Positions 10,774 through 22,039 of a stretch of DNA of 64,000 nt are shown piece by piece. The stretch comes from Artemisia argyi (Eukaryota; Streptophyta; Magnoliopsida; Asterales; Asteraceae), in the NCBI GenBank assembly GCA_030686995.1, contig CM060707.1, positions 83,461,472 to 83,525,471 of the forward strand, in the 5' to 3' direction. Under the pieces are notes generated by a model. The model saw nothing but the letters and a program-made list of their open reading frames with translations, searched no databases and had not been told where the DNA came from. A program made the translations under genes and the position numbers. Every line of letters begins with the position of its first letter. Positions within the stretch are counted from its first letter, which is position 1.

Positions 10774-13700
10774 ATGTCATCTACAACGTCTCAATCACCT
10801 TCTTCCAACTACCTTCCTCACCAATATTCTCATCAGCAACAGTACCTTCTTCCAACTACCTTCCTCACCAATATTCTTATCAGCAACAACATCATCAACA
10901 ACAAAGTCATAGCTCCCTCATTCGTCATGTGCTGCTCTTTGGCAATAAATCAAGGCCTCCAATGTTGCTACCAGGAACGTATACTATTTGGAAACGGAGA
11001 TTTCTACAATGGCTCACAGATCGTCCTGTTAAGGATCTCATGCTTAAATCCATTCAAGATGGTCCATACAAAATGATATCTCTTGCTGACTCAACAGGGA
11101 TTATCAGACTACAAACTGATGAAGATTTGAATGCTACTGAACTTGCTCAGTACGATGCTGACCATCAGGCTGCATGGTTCATGACTTTAGCCCTTCCCAA
11201 TTCAATTTACATGAATATGGAGTTTCAAGCCAGTGCTTATGAAATGTGGAAATATCTTGAAGCTATGCATCGTACAGAGGAACTTCATCACATCAGAATG
11301 AAGCAAATTCTTGAATCCTGTTTAAGCATGAATCCTCTGAAGACCATTCTCCCTGCTCCACCATCTCCAGCTGTTGACCATGGATCCTTAATTTACACTC
11401 CAAATGGTCTCTTCTTCAATCCTCCGAATGCACCTGAGCCTTTCTTCATTCCACAGTACAATCCTACAACACTACATAATAATGTGCAATCTCTTCTGCA
11501 AAATCTAGTGAAGCTTAGTCAAGTATCTTCTAAGAAAGGCAATGGCACTATGACTTCAACTTCTGAATGCTTAAACACAATGAAAGATACTGATGATGAA
11601 GAAGATCTTATCGAACTGAGCATGGCATTTTTGGCATATACAGAAAATATTGCAGATGTGGAAGATCAAGATTATGATTCAACTCCACTCTTTGACGATA
11701 ATGTTGAATACAATGCCACACTTAGTCAAATGGAAGTTGAAGGGGGTAATCTCAATGCTGTTTTGCAAAGTGTCATGGGAGATATTCCATCTGATGATGA
11801 ATATGCAGATTTGGAAACCGATACCGCAGATGTGATGTTAATGGCAAATATGCAGGAATCTCACATGAATAATACATGCCCAGAGCATGATTCTGATGAT
11901 TCTGAAGATCCAATTATGAGATTAAACGGAGAGAAAATGTATCAATCAAGGTCGCTGATGCATGAGTTAGAGACATATTTAGTGAAGAGATGCATGGAAC
12001 AGTGTAGATCACTTAATTCACACCTTAAGGTCCTCTCAAACAAAGACTTAGCAGGAACTCGTTCTGAGTATGGATTCAAACGGGCATTTCCATCACTCTT
12101 TGGAGAAGACTTTGACATTTTCACGAAAATGATGTTCGAAAACGTGAATCAACTTGAAAAGCAAATTGCAATAGAAGAATTTCACAAGAATGAATCCCAG
12201 GCCAGCTTTAGAGTGCTCAAGGAACAGTTTCAGCAGTTCATCGATTCCTGGTTAATTTTTGACTGTGTAATGGCAAACAAGTATTTTTAAGAATACACTG
12301 GAATCGAGGTTCAAACTTTCAAAGACATGTTAATCCAAGATTTGGATTCAATTGAGAAGACAATTCTTCACAGAAGAAATTATGACAAAAGTGTGAATGA
12401 TCAGAAGTTGCAGATTCAAGAAGAGCAAGTTCATAAAGTTGATGCATTGAAAGCTAATTTGGTTGTCATTGAAAGCAAAGGGACAAAATTAGAAGAGCAG
12501 AATGACAGCAGTAGATTAGGGAATGATACAGATGCAGACTGTGCAGAGATCAGACCCTCTTATGACTCAGAGCCCAACTTTGACAAAGAACAGATGGATG
12601 AGGAAGATATCATACCCATCTATGACACAGAACCAAACTTTGTCAAAGAGCAAATGGTTGAGGTACAATCTACTGTTGATCATATTATGCCTGCAAATGA
12701 GAAACAACAATCTGAGCAACCTAACTTCAGTAATGAAGGAGAGGTTGACCAGGATGTTGTACAATGTCTTGACAAACGTTCTGAGTCTGAGTCTTTACAT
12801 GATAATCTAATGACTGAAACATCAAATCAAACTCTTGAGTCTGAAAACCTTCTTCTCAAAAAGACCATTGCCCAGTGTCATAAAGATTTTTCAAAACTAG
12901 AGGCACATTGCATCTCACTTGAACTTCAATTGCAAAACGAATCTCTAAATTCGGGCAACAATGTTCAACTTTTGAATGTACAAAGAATACGTGTGGATAC
13001 ATTAGTTAAAGAAAATGAGCTTTTAAAAGGTGAAATTCAAGAAAAGGTGTTTGCACATGCTGCGTTACAAAACAAATTAAGAAGACTGACTGGTCAGAGT
13101 GTGGATACTAAGTTTGCAAAACCATAAATCTTGGGGAAATAGCCTTCTCAAACTAATAGAAAACAATTAGTGGTTAGACAACCAACTGCATTTAAATCTG
13201 AACGACCTAAATTTTCAAAACCTCGGTTTGCCTCCCAAGTTGTTGAGAAAAACAATTTGACAAAACCAGTCACTCCACATTCTTGGCCTAAGGAAAATGC
13301 ATCTGTGTCTGCTAAATCTCAACACGTGATTATACCTGGCTCATCTAGGATCAGTTCGAAAACAGTGTCTAAAACGAGCATTAAATTTAAGAGGAATTAT
13401 GGCAAATATGACATGTACAAGAACTATGATCTAGAAAAGGCTAGGAAAAAGGCACTACTTCAAAAGGATGGAATTCTAGGTTCAAAACCTCATGTGATGC
13501 CTTCCACTGTAGTACAGAACACTGCCTGTAGTAGCACACCAAAACCTAAGAGTAATCAACAAACTAATAGGAATTGGATAGCTTCTAAGAGTAGTTGCGT
13601 AAATAATCATGTTGTTTGTGATTTAAAATATCTTCAAAAGGGAAATTCACTCGAAAAGGCTCAATCGACTAAGACAAACAAACCCGTTGAACCAAAAGTC

Positions 13701-14009
13701 ATAAGTCAGAAACCTAAGAAGTGGATCAACATAGGACGTAGGTTTTCTCAACGAAGTGATGCTCCCACATTTCATTCAACTGCATCTAAAAAGAAAACTT
13801 CTCCTAGATCTAACACTAGGTGGGTACCCACGGGTAGAATTTTCAAATCAATTGGTCTTAGGTGGATTCCTACAGGAAAGATTTTAGACAGTTGCACCAA
13901 AACTAATGTGAAACCCACAACATCTATCCCTGAGGAGAGAAAAGAAATCATTGATATAGTGTGTTCGAGTGTCAAGAAGATAATTGACACTACATCTTTA
14001 TGCTTCTAA
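10774..14009 (+). pseudogene. Element B gag-like ORF without zinc knuckle
   Basis: The likely start is the ATG at 10774. A 47-bp tandem duplication (10797-10890) then shifts the frame, and the rest reads in one frame to 14009 with stops at 12288-12290 and 13125-13127 and one or two more just after. Residues matching copia gag follow LFGNKSRPPML, with W-rich helices and EMWKYLEAMHRTEELHH. The usual CCHC zinc knuckle is absent: a Pro-rich segment passes straight into an acidic region (TDDEEDLIELSMAF), then coiled coil (about 12330-13100) and a basic region with paired R-W-x-P-T-G-R/K-I motifs near 13820-13890. Gag forms the particle; loss of the knuckle should impair RNA binding unless gag is supplied in trans. 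Confidence 0.8.
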
Positions 14010-14103
14010 CATCTGGAACCCAGCTACTCTTGGGGATCCTTGTCCTCTGTTTTCTTGTCTCTTCTTTCTTTCTTTGCAGATTCTTCAACACAATGGCTTT
14101 GGA

Positions 14104-15052
14104 ATAATTCAGTTTCAGACCCGCACTTCAACAATGGCTTCTGAGCAAAACAGCTTAGGACCCGAAACAAACCGTCTTAACTTTCTGGACTCTTCGGCTA
14201 AAACACTGTCACTCTCTCGCAAGGAATTGGAAACCCTGTTTGCTCAACTGTTTGATGATTCAATTGAAAACCGTCCTCAAGAGGTCTCACCAATCTCCGC
14301 TGCACACCCTAAAATATTCAACAACCACTGTTGAGAAAGACGGTCCTCCAAGTGAATCTCCAACAACAGCAGGACAAACTGCTTCCAACTCCAGACAATC
14401 AGCTGAAAATCCATTACTACAATCAGTACCACAACCTACAGATTATGACGAAAATACTTTCTTCAATCCATTTGCACCGACTCCAACCATTCCTGATATA
14501 ATAGAGTCGTCTTCTCGCAATTTGGATCCGTCTAATATGCATACGTTCTACCAACATCACCCTTCGACACATCATTGGACTTAAATGGATTTGGAAAACA
14601 AGCTGGACGCATAAAGCACAGTGATTCACAACAAATCTTGTTTAGTTACAAAGGGATACAGTCAATGAAGCAGGATTGTACATCACTGTCATCAAAAAAA
14701 GCTTAGTATGTAGCCATGTCTGCTTTCTGTGCTCAAGTCATTTGGATGAGAACTTAGCTCACAGACTACGGCTATGTATTTGACTAGATCTCAATGTACT
14801 GCGACTCAAAGTGTGCTATTGCTATCTCGTGCAACACCATTCATCATTCCAAGGCCATACAAATTGCTCTCCGCTACCATTTCATAAAGGAGCATGTTGA
14901 GAAGGGTACAATTGAATTAGAGTTTGTGGGTACTGAATACCAATTGGCAGACTTGTTTACAAAGACATTACCTCCATCAAGATTTGTTGATTTAATTCAC
15001 CAAAATGGTATGTGATGTTTGACTCCAGATGATTTGCAAAATTTTCTTAAAA
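14104..15052 (+). pseudogene. Element B pol remnants: IN-RT linker, RT start, RNase H end
   Basis: Three scraps fused by deletion. First, the linker that normally lies between integrase and RT (MASEQNSLGPETN at about 14134, on to about 14580). Second, about 25 codons from the start of RT (LKWIWK... to about 14670). Third, a jump straight to the end of RNase H from about 14675, with CAQVIWMRT, MYCDSKCAIAISC (14794) and YQLADLFTKTLP. Stops and frame changes occur. Protease and integrase are missing before the linker, and the whole RT core with YVDD is missing within it, so at least two deletions made this structure. Confidence 0.85.
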
Positions 15053-18000
15053 CCTAAGAAGAGTCAAACATCAAAGTCTTTCTGTAAATACTTTTTCTAC
15101 AAAAAGAATCTTCAAAACTATGTTCCTTCATTTAAAACAAATTTTGCTTTTCACTGTCAAAATGGAACATGTTTTGAGGGGGAGAAAACTTTTCACAATA
15201 TCATGAAGTTTGGACACCTCATTTTTTATTCATCTAGGATAAAATGTTTCTTCATCATTCGGATTTAAACTCATTTTCAAAGAGGTTCTATGATCTCTCG
15301 AATTAAAAGTGCAAAAAGGTTTCACAAAATATATGCTAATTCAAGGGGGAGAAAAGGAATTTTTTCTGCAACGATCCCAAATTAATCTAGTTTGGACTTC
15401 AAATGGAAAAGTAATTAACCTTTTAATAAGTAAAGTTCGCAAAAGTCTTAAACTTAGGTAAAAGGACCTTGCAAGGAAAATAAAACAGGCTCTAATCTAT
15501 GTTTTCACACATGTTCTCAAAAGTTGCACACATGATTAAAACCTCAACGAATCAGACTAACGATTTTTTCCTCAATTATCTCCATAATTGTGAGTTTCTA
15601 ATTTCCTCATTGTTGTTGTCTAATCGTTCCCTAAATGTTTCAAGTATTTTCAACGGTCAAAAAGGCATAATCAGAAACTAAGGTTAATGTAATTATCGAT
15701 CGGGGCATTTCTTTTTTATGTGTTTAGTCTAATTTATTATTTCATATAGCTTTAGAGAACACTAAAGTATGCTCGATTGGTGTGTTTACACGATTAGAAA
15801 CAACATAGGTTTGAAATCAAGTGATTTAGGGTTTAAGATTTCGATGTCTTTGCTGCTACTAGGATGTTTAATTTGTACAATATTCATGCATTATGATGCT
15901 AAAATGCGTGCAATGTCTCTAATCATAACCCCTAACCATTATGATAATTGGAAAATCTCGAGTGATAGGATGAGTTAATCTGTGATCTTGTGTGTTAATT
16001 AGAGAATTCTGAGCATTTTGGTAGATTTAAAATGAGTTTCTTGATTCATCTGTATACTTGTTTGTGCCTGATGCATTTTCTCTGTGTGCAAGTACATGTC
16101 ATCCCATTGAAAGTCAAAATTTCAACATTCGACAAAATGTTTCTTATGGAACATATTTTGAGGTCAAAGGGCAAAATGTGTTTAAAGGCTAAACTGGTAA
16201 ATGGATCCAAAATGGTGAGAAACAAATTTTTCCAAACTCTACACTATTGTTTTACACCGATAAAGCAAGTGTGAAGACCAAAGCAAAGTTGTCCTAAATT
16301 TTTTCAAATTTTCATAATCTGGAATGCTTTGGCTACGATTAAAGAATGACTCTATTTGGGCATCTCAAATATCTGAAGTTTTCCATTCATCACAAAAACT
16401 AATCTTCAAAAAGAACCCATGAGGTTCAACTTTCGATGGAAATCTTTTTCAGATTTTTAAAAACTCAAAAGAGAGACTCCGAGTCTCAAACAACTTTCAA
16501 CAGTAAAAGAGTTTTGAATTTCAAGCATTCTTTGTTGTATAATACTTGATTATGTTTTCTAAAACCTTGAGCAGAATCATCTCTCGAATTTTTGAAAAAG
16601 TATTTCTTTAATACGATTCTAAATTCTGCTCAAGAAGACTATCTCTCGAATAATGTTCATTATTTGAGGGGGAGTGTTTTGTTTAATAGAAAACTAATTT
16701 TGTATAAAAACAATGACTTGTGCACTCATTTCAGTGTACAACTCGGGTTTCAGAGAAAGGAGAGTGCCTTGCTAAACCATTCATTAAAACCATATGTGCA
16801 CTTTTCCTTGAAAACCAAAAGAAGTTCTCATGCTAAGCTTAACTAAAACTTCTTAATTTTGAGCAAAATTTATTCAAATTTTTTCAAAAGGTTTTTCAAA
16901 ACTTTTCAAAATTTTGCTCAAGATTTTTCAAATCTTTACTCCCCAATTCGCTCCAAAGTTTAAAAATGTATAAACATATGCTCGTTTTGAGGGGGAGTAT
17001 TTCCAAATCAAAATGCTTTGTCAAAATCATGTTTTTGGTTTGTAAACACATAACAGTGTACAACCCGCACTTGTATTGAAAGGACCCTGAGGTACGCATC
17101 AGTGCCTCAATCCTTATATAAGGAGCGAAGACTTTTTACTTTTGAGTAGAATTAATCAAACATTTTCGGATTTTCATAATTCTGCTCAAAATACAAGTAT
17201 TTCACCTCAATGAGTATTCACTTGTTGAGGGGGAGCACTTGAAAAATTCATCGTTTGAAAACCAAAAGTTCTTGTTGAGATCTCCCCATAAGACTCAAAA
17301 AGCATATTTTAATCAAAAGTTTATCAAAAACAACATCTCATATGCTATTTTTGAGGGGGAGAAAAGTGAAAGTGATTAAAATATGAAAGTTAAATGTTGC
17401 TTAAAAGTCAAATCTCATGCGAGCTAGACTCAGATTCACCCAGGAATTGATGAAACATAAAAGTTAGTAAATTCGAAAAGACTTTTCCTCGACGGGTAAT
17501 AACATCAAGTTAGTTACTAGAGCTAGTTATCACCTAAAAGCTGACAATGGAACTCTCTAACTAGCCACGTAAGCGTGTCTTGAAAAGGATTTGTCTTAGT
17601 AGAAAATGTACCATTTCGAGAAACTTTCTGTGGACTTGACCAGGCCGGGTAATAACTTCAAGCTAGTCTAACTAGTGATGTAAGCGTGTCTCGAATCGGT
17701 CTTGTTCACTGAAAGTGGATCAATTCAAAAAGTGCTCGCTCCTCCCGCATGTGCAAATTTATTAAATACTTATGAGCACATATGAAGGGGGAGCCCTTCA
17801 TAAGTTAACACAAAACTCTCAAAGTGTTAAACAAAATGTTTGATAAACACAAACACTTTGAGAGATTTTCAAAGGTTTCAATGGCAACTATAGGATAGTC
17901 ATGGAGTGATAAGGTGACTAAGGTTAGGAAAAACCGTCCTATGATCCGCCAGAGCCGGAGGGATCTACCCAAGGACATCTCCAATAGTTAGAATTAGAAG

Positions 18001-19220
18001 TCCTTAGGTATGATATGAAAAAAGGAGAAAAGAATGAAAGGAGAAAGAAGGGGTTGAAGAATTAAAAAAAAAGCAAAGAAAAGGGTGAAAAGAAATAGCC
18101 CTCCATATGATTCAACCTTAGGGCAGACACCGGGTTCAATTCATATGCTACTGGTTGTTGCTAAGGCGACGCCGATATTGAAGATAAAGCCGTCATGGAC
18201 CCAGTGACGCACTGCACTTAACCTTCTAGCCACTCAAGTTCTCTTAAAAGAATTTGTTTCATTCTCACGGGGAACTGGTGTAATCTAGAAACTGGAGACC
18301 CCTCCCTAGTCTCCGCATAGGAAACCCTAGTGTGCACTTATCGAGTCTAGAGCCACGAGATTCATCAAAGATCTGTTAGGAACACTTAGTATTTCTACAT
18401 CTGGTGTTCTACATCAATGGACACCAGATGTAAATTATCGAGTCCTTCGCAGATCTTAGAAATCTGCCTAGAACGTTTTTGAGAGAATTGCATAAGTGTT
18501 TCTCAATGATTGAACGGAAACTCCTGTCGGGGTCATCATCTAACAGCCTTGACAGGTCACTTCGGTAACTCCTCGTGAGTTACGCTTAGTGTTTGCGGTG
18601 GTTTCTAATGGTCTACAGTCATAGAGTGATCCCCAGCGACTCACCCAGTCATTGAGCTACCTAGTAGGTCTCGTAAGCTCCTTCAGGAGTATCTGATATG
18701 GGAACGGCCTTGATAAGGGTTAGAAGGAGTCTTCACACTATGCTGTTGACGATCTCTAATTTCTTATATGTAAGTACCGGTTGTTTATTGCTAACTGTTT
18801 ACTTTCAGGGACATATCATCTCCATGGAGACTGATTCCGCATGCTCATACATACATCTTGAAGTCAACAAAAGCTCCCTCAAAGATCTAAGCAATACAAT
18901 GTTCAAAATTAGATTCTACGCCAAAAAGAAGAATCTACAAAGTTTAAGGACTAAAGATCTATGTGAATGAAAGGGAACTACGTGCATGTGAATGTCTAAG
19001 TTCAAAGGTGTATGAGCATGTTGGAATGGACGACGACCACCACAGACGCAGAAGTGACGCATGGCAGATAACTTCATAAGATGATCACTACCACATCTAT
19101 TACGAACAATGAACAATGAAGCAAAAGAACACCCACTCTCTTTTGAAGACGTCTTAAGTTATACGAGTCAAAGGTCAAAGACAAAGAAGAAGACGTCAAG
19201 CAACCGTGATGACCGACCCT
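15053..19220 (+). other. Element B 3' noncoding region with many polypurine boxes
   Basis: 4.2 kb without a credible gene. Boxes of the form GAGGGGGAG or AAGGGGGAG occur at 15176, 15343, 16666, 16989, 17227, 17353 and 17784, mostly preceded by T-rich sequence as a real plus-strand primer would be. 17700-18970 matches 5100-6420 of element A inverted. Between 19080 and 19231 the sequence matches the part inside the LTR at 9058-9184. Confidence 0.75.
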
Positions 19221-19231
19221 TAGGGGGAGAT
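19221..19231 (+). other. Element B active polypurine tract
   Basis: TAGGGGGAGAT directly before the 3' LTR start TGTTGGG at 19232. The same 11 bases recur inside each LTR. Confidence 0.85.
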
Positions 19232-19740
19232 TGTTGGGAACGTACTTTTATATTTATTCAAGTCTCGGTCATTACATTTTGTAATAAGATGATCACAACT
19301 ACATCAACTAAGAACAAAGAACGATGAATGATTTAGAAGACGTCTAAAGCATTGAAGTCAAAGATTAAGACAAAGACGTCAAGCAACCTTGATGACCGAC
19401 CCTTAGGGGGAGATTGTTGGGAATGTAGTTTTACTATTTATCAAGTCTCGGTCATTTACTTGTAATAGGTTGCTAAGGCTTGTATGTTTATTATAACTTA
19501 AGGCTTATGTAGCAAGCCCATGGGCCTTAAGCCCATTTCGTTTTCTAGATAGGGAGGACGGGAGTGTTGCCCTACTCCTTCCCTATATATAGTCTTGTAA
19601 CCCCTCCTTTGAGGGGGTTGGTTCTCTAGTGATTTCATCTCTTTCATTTCATTCTTAGGGTTCCTTCCACACTCTCTCTCTCTACTCTCTTTCTCTCTCT
19701 AGATCTATAAGTGATTATATTATAAAATCATGACCTAACA
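19232..19740 (+). repeat. Element B 3' LTR
   Basis: 509 bp, about 98% identical to 9001-9507. It contains the same internal polypurine tract and second LTR head at 19415. Confidence 0.93.
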
Positions 19741-22039
19741 GAGCTGAATAGGCTAAGAAGATCCGGACTGCTTCAAGTCTAGCTACAGGCGCGAATGATT
19801 CCTCGAAATCTATCCCTTCTTCTTGTGGATAACCTTTAGCCACGAGACGGGCTTTGTTGCGAATAACAGTCATTTCCTCATCCAGTTTGTTTTTCCACAA
19901 CCACTTGAAATCAAGAACATGTATATCAAGTGGTCGTTTAACAAGTTCCCAACTGTCATGTAAATCGTATTGAAGAATTTCATCCTGCATCGCTTCTATC
20001 CAAGGGTATTCTGCCATTGCTTCCCGAATGTTCTTTGGTTCTTTGAGGCTGATTGAGCAAATATAAATGCACAATTCGAGATCGGTGGCAAGTTGTCTCC
20101 TCGTCTGAACTGGCTTTGAAGGTTCACCAATAACATGTTCTATTGGAAGGTCTTTTGTCCATTGAAATGTAGAAGGGTACCTTGGGTGTAACGAATGTGT
20201 GTTAGATGGTTCTTGTAACCTTGAAGAAGATTCAGCAGAGTCTGTTGCAAATGGGTTTTCAAATATTTCTTCTTCTTCTAACGCATCATTGTTTGAATTA
20301 TTTGTTGGTTCTTCTTGAAAATTTGTGTTTTGATTTTGCTCATCAACTCTTGGTAGATCAGTTTCAATAACTGGAGTTGCTGGAGTAGATGTTGATGATG
20401 TCGATGTAGTTGGTGCTTCAGCTTCGATTGTGGTAGATGCATCCTGTGGTGGTGGTGGTGGTTGATGGTTTTGAGCGGGTTCAGCGGAATGTTGTGGAGA
20501 TGCATTTGTCGAAGTTCCACCATAATATTCATCAAACATTAACTCGAAGAAATTTTCCAGTTCTTGTACTGAAGGTTTATCCGTGTTTGTTGACTGAGCT
20601 CCTTGAGGTACGAGTCCTGAACTGATGTGTCCAGAAGTCTGCATGTTTGGTGCGGGTCCTAATCCATTTTGATTAGAAGCCATAGGATTAAGTGCGGGTT
20701 CTAGAGCATATCTCTCAGAAGCCATTTGTGAAATCTCGTCAAACTTCACATTCATCGTCTCCATCATCCTTTTAGTTCTTCGATTATACACCCTGAATGC
20801 CCTCGAGTTTTCTAAATATCCAATGAAGATTCCAATATCACCCTTAGCTTTCAACTTTCCTAGATCTTCTCTGTCGTTCGTCGGATAACACAAAGCGCCA
20901 AACACGTGAAGGTAAGAGATGTCAGGTTTCCGGTTATTCACAAGCTCATATGGGGTTTTATTGAATTTTGGATGGATTAGGGATCGGTTTTGAGTAAAGC
21001 AAGCAGTGGCTACAGCATCAGCCCATAAGAATAGTGGTGCACTAGAATAAATTAGAATTGTGCGAGCAGCTTCCACAAGAGTTCTGTTTCTTCTTTCAAC
21101 TTCCCCATTCTGCTGTGGAGTTCTAACAACTGATGTTTGATGTGTAATTCCAACATCTTCGAGGTAAGTTCTTAACTCCTGGTTTGTAAATTCTGTGCCA
21201 TTGTCTGTTCTTATAATCCTTACTGGAGCTTGAAGTAGAACTTGAATACGCTTCAGAAAGGTGATGATGATGCCTGGTGCTTCGTCTTTTGATCTCAAAA
21301 ACTTTACCCAGGTATATCTTGAATAATCATCAACAATAACAAGAATATACTTCTTTCTATTAATGCTTTCAACTCTCATTGGGCCACATAAGTCCATGTG
21401 TAACATATGTAACCTTGCTTCTGAACTAGGTACAGTTTTGGGTTTATATGATGCTCTTTTACTTTTTCCTTGTTCGCATGATAGACATAGGTGTTCCTTG
21501 GTGTATTTGAACTTAGGAAGTCCGGTGACAATGTTGTCTTTGGCTAACTTGTTGATGGTGTCGAAATTGAGATGGGATAATCTTCTATGCCACAGCCAGG
21601 ACTTAGTTTCGGTTGCCCTTGTCATAAGACAAATTGGTGATGTAGAAGCCATTTGGTTGATGTCGATAGCATACAAGTTTGTACCACGATTACCAGTTAA
21701 GAGATCATCACCAACCAAATTTCTTATGAAAACCGTGTTTCTCCTGAATGCAACTTCTAAATCTGCATCACAAAACTACCCAACTGAAAACAAGTTGTAT
21801 CCCAACCCTTCGACGTAGTAAACTCGAGTGATTAAAAAATTCCCAAACTGAAGATCTCCATAACCCTGAATAGCTGCTACATGATCATTTCTAAAGCGTA
21901 CAGTTCCCATGAATTTCCAGATGAAATTGATCAACAACTTTAAATTCCCGGTCATGTGCTTGGAGCAACCCGAGTCGACGATCCAAAGACATATTTCGAT
22001 AACCTGCCAATAACAGAAGAATTTGTATTTGGACACCAT
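19741..22039 (-). pseudogene. Element A pol, N-terminal part: protease, integrase, start of RT
   Basis: Minus-strand frame starting before 22039. The aspartic protease motif is WIVDSGCSKHMTG (about 21940-21985). The pre-integrase/HHCC zinc segment is [13 protein letters not shown] with [10 protein letters not shown]. The integrase core follows, with [28 protein letters not shown] and [21 protein letters not shown] (D,D,E residues present). A Pro/Ser/Thr-rich linker leads to RT entry motifs [10 protein letters not shown] and [36 protein letters not shown] at 21776-21778 interrupts between FSVG and FCDADLEV, one base from a Gln codon. Element B's insertion ends the frame at 19741. Confidence 0.93.

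Larger units (their letters stand above)
9001..19740 (+). mobile_element. Element B: non-autonomous Ty1/copia element inside element A
   Basis: 10,740 bp with LTRs at 9001-9507 and 19232-19740, PBS, leader repeats, a gag-like frame, shreds of pol, a long 3' region and a polypurine tract. Flanks are GAGCG (8996-9000) and GAGCT (19741-19745), a one-mismatch target duplication, and the host RT frame (A-Y-S-A-H) is restored when B is removed. By hand count the LTRs differ by eight substitutions and three small indels in about 507 bp. Protease, integrase, the zinc knuckle and nearly all of RT are missing, so B must have been mobilised by enzymes from another element; A-type elements are the natural candidates because leader and 3' region match. 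Confidence 0.93.

Noticed and set aside
19109..19327. 72-codon ORF across the B polypurine tract and LTR start
   Set aside because: Crosses an LTR boundary and has no recognisable domain.
20278..20535. His-rich minus-strand ORF in element A
   Set aside because: Alternate frame of the Pro/Ser/Thr linker between integrase and RT.
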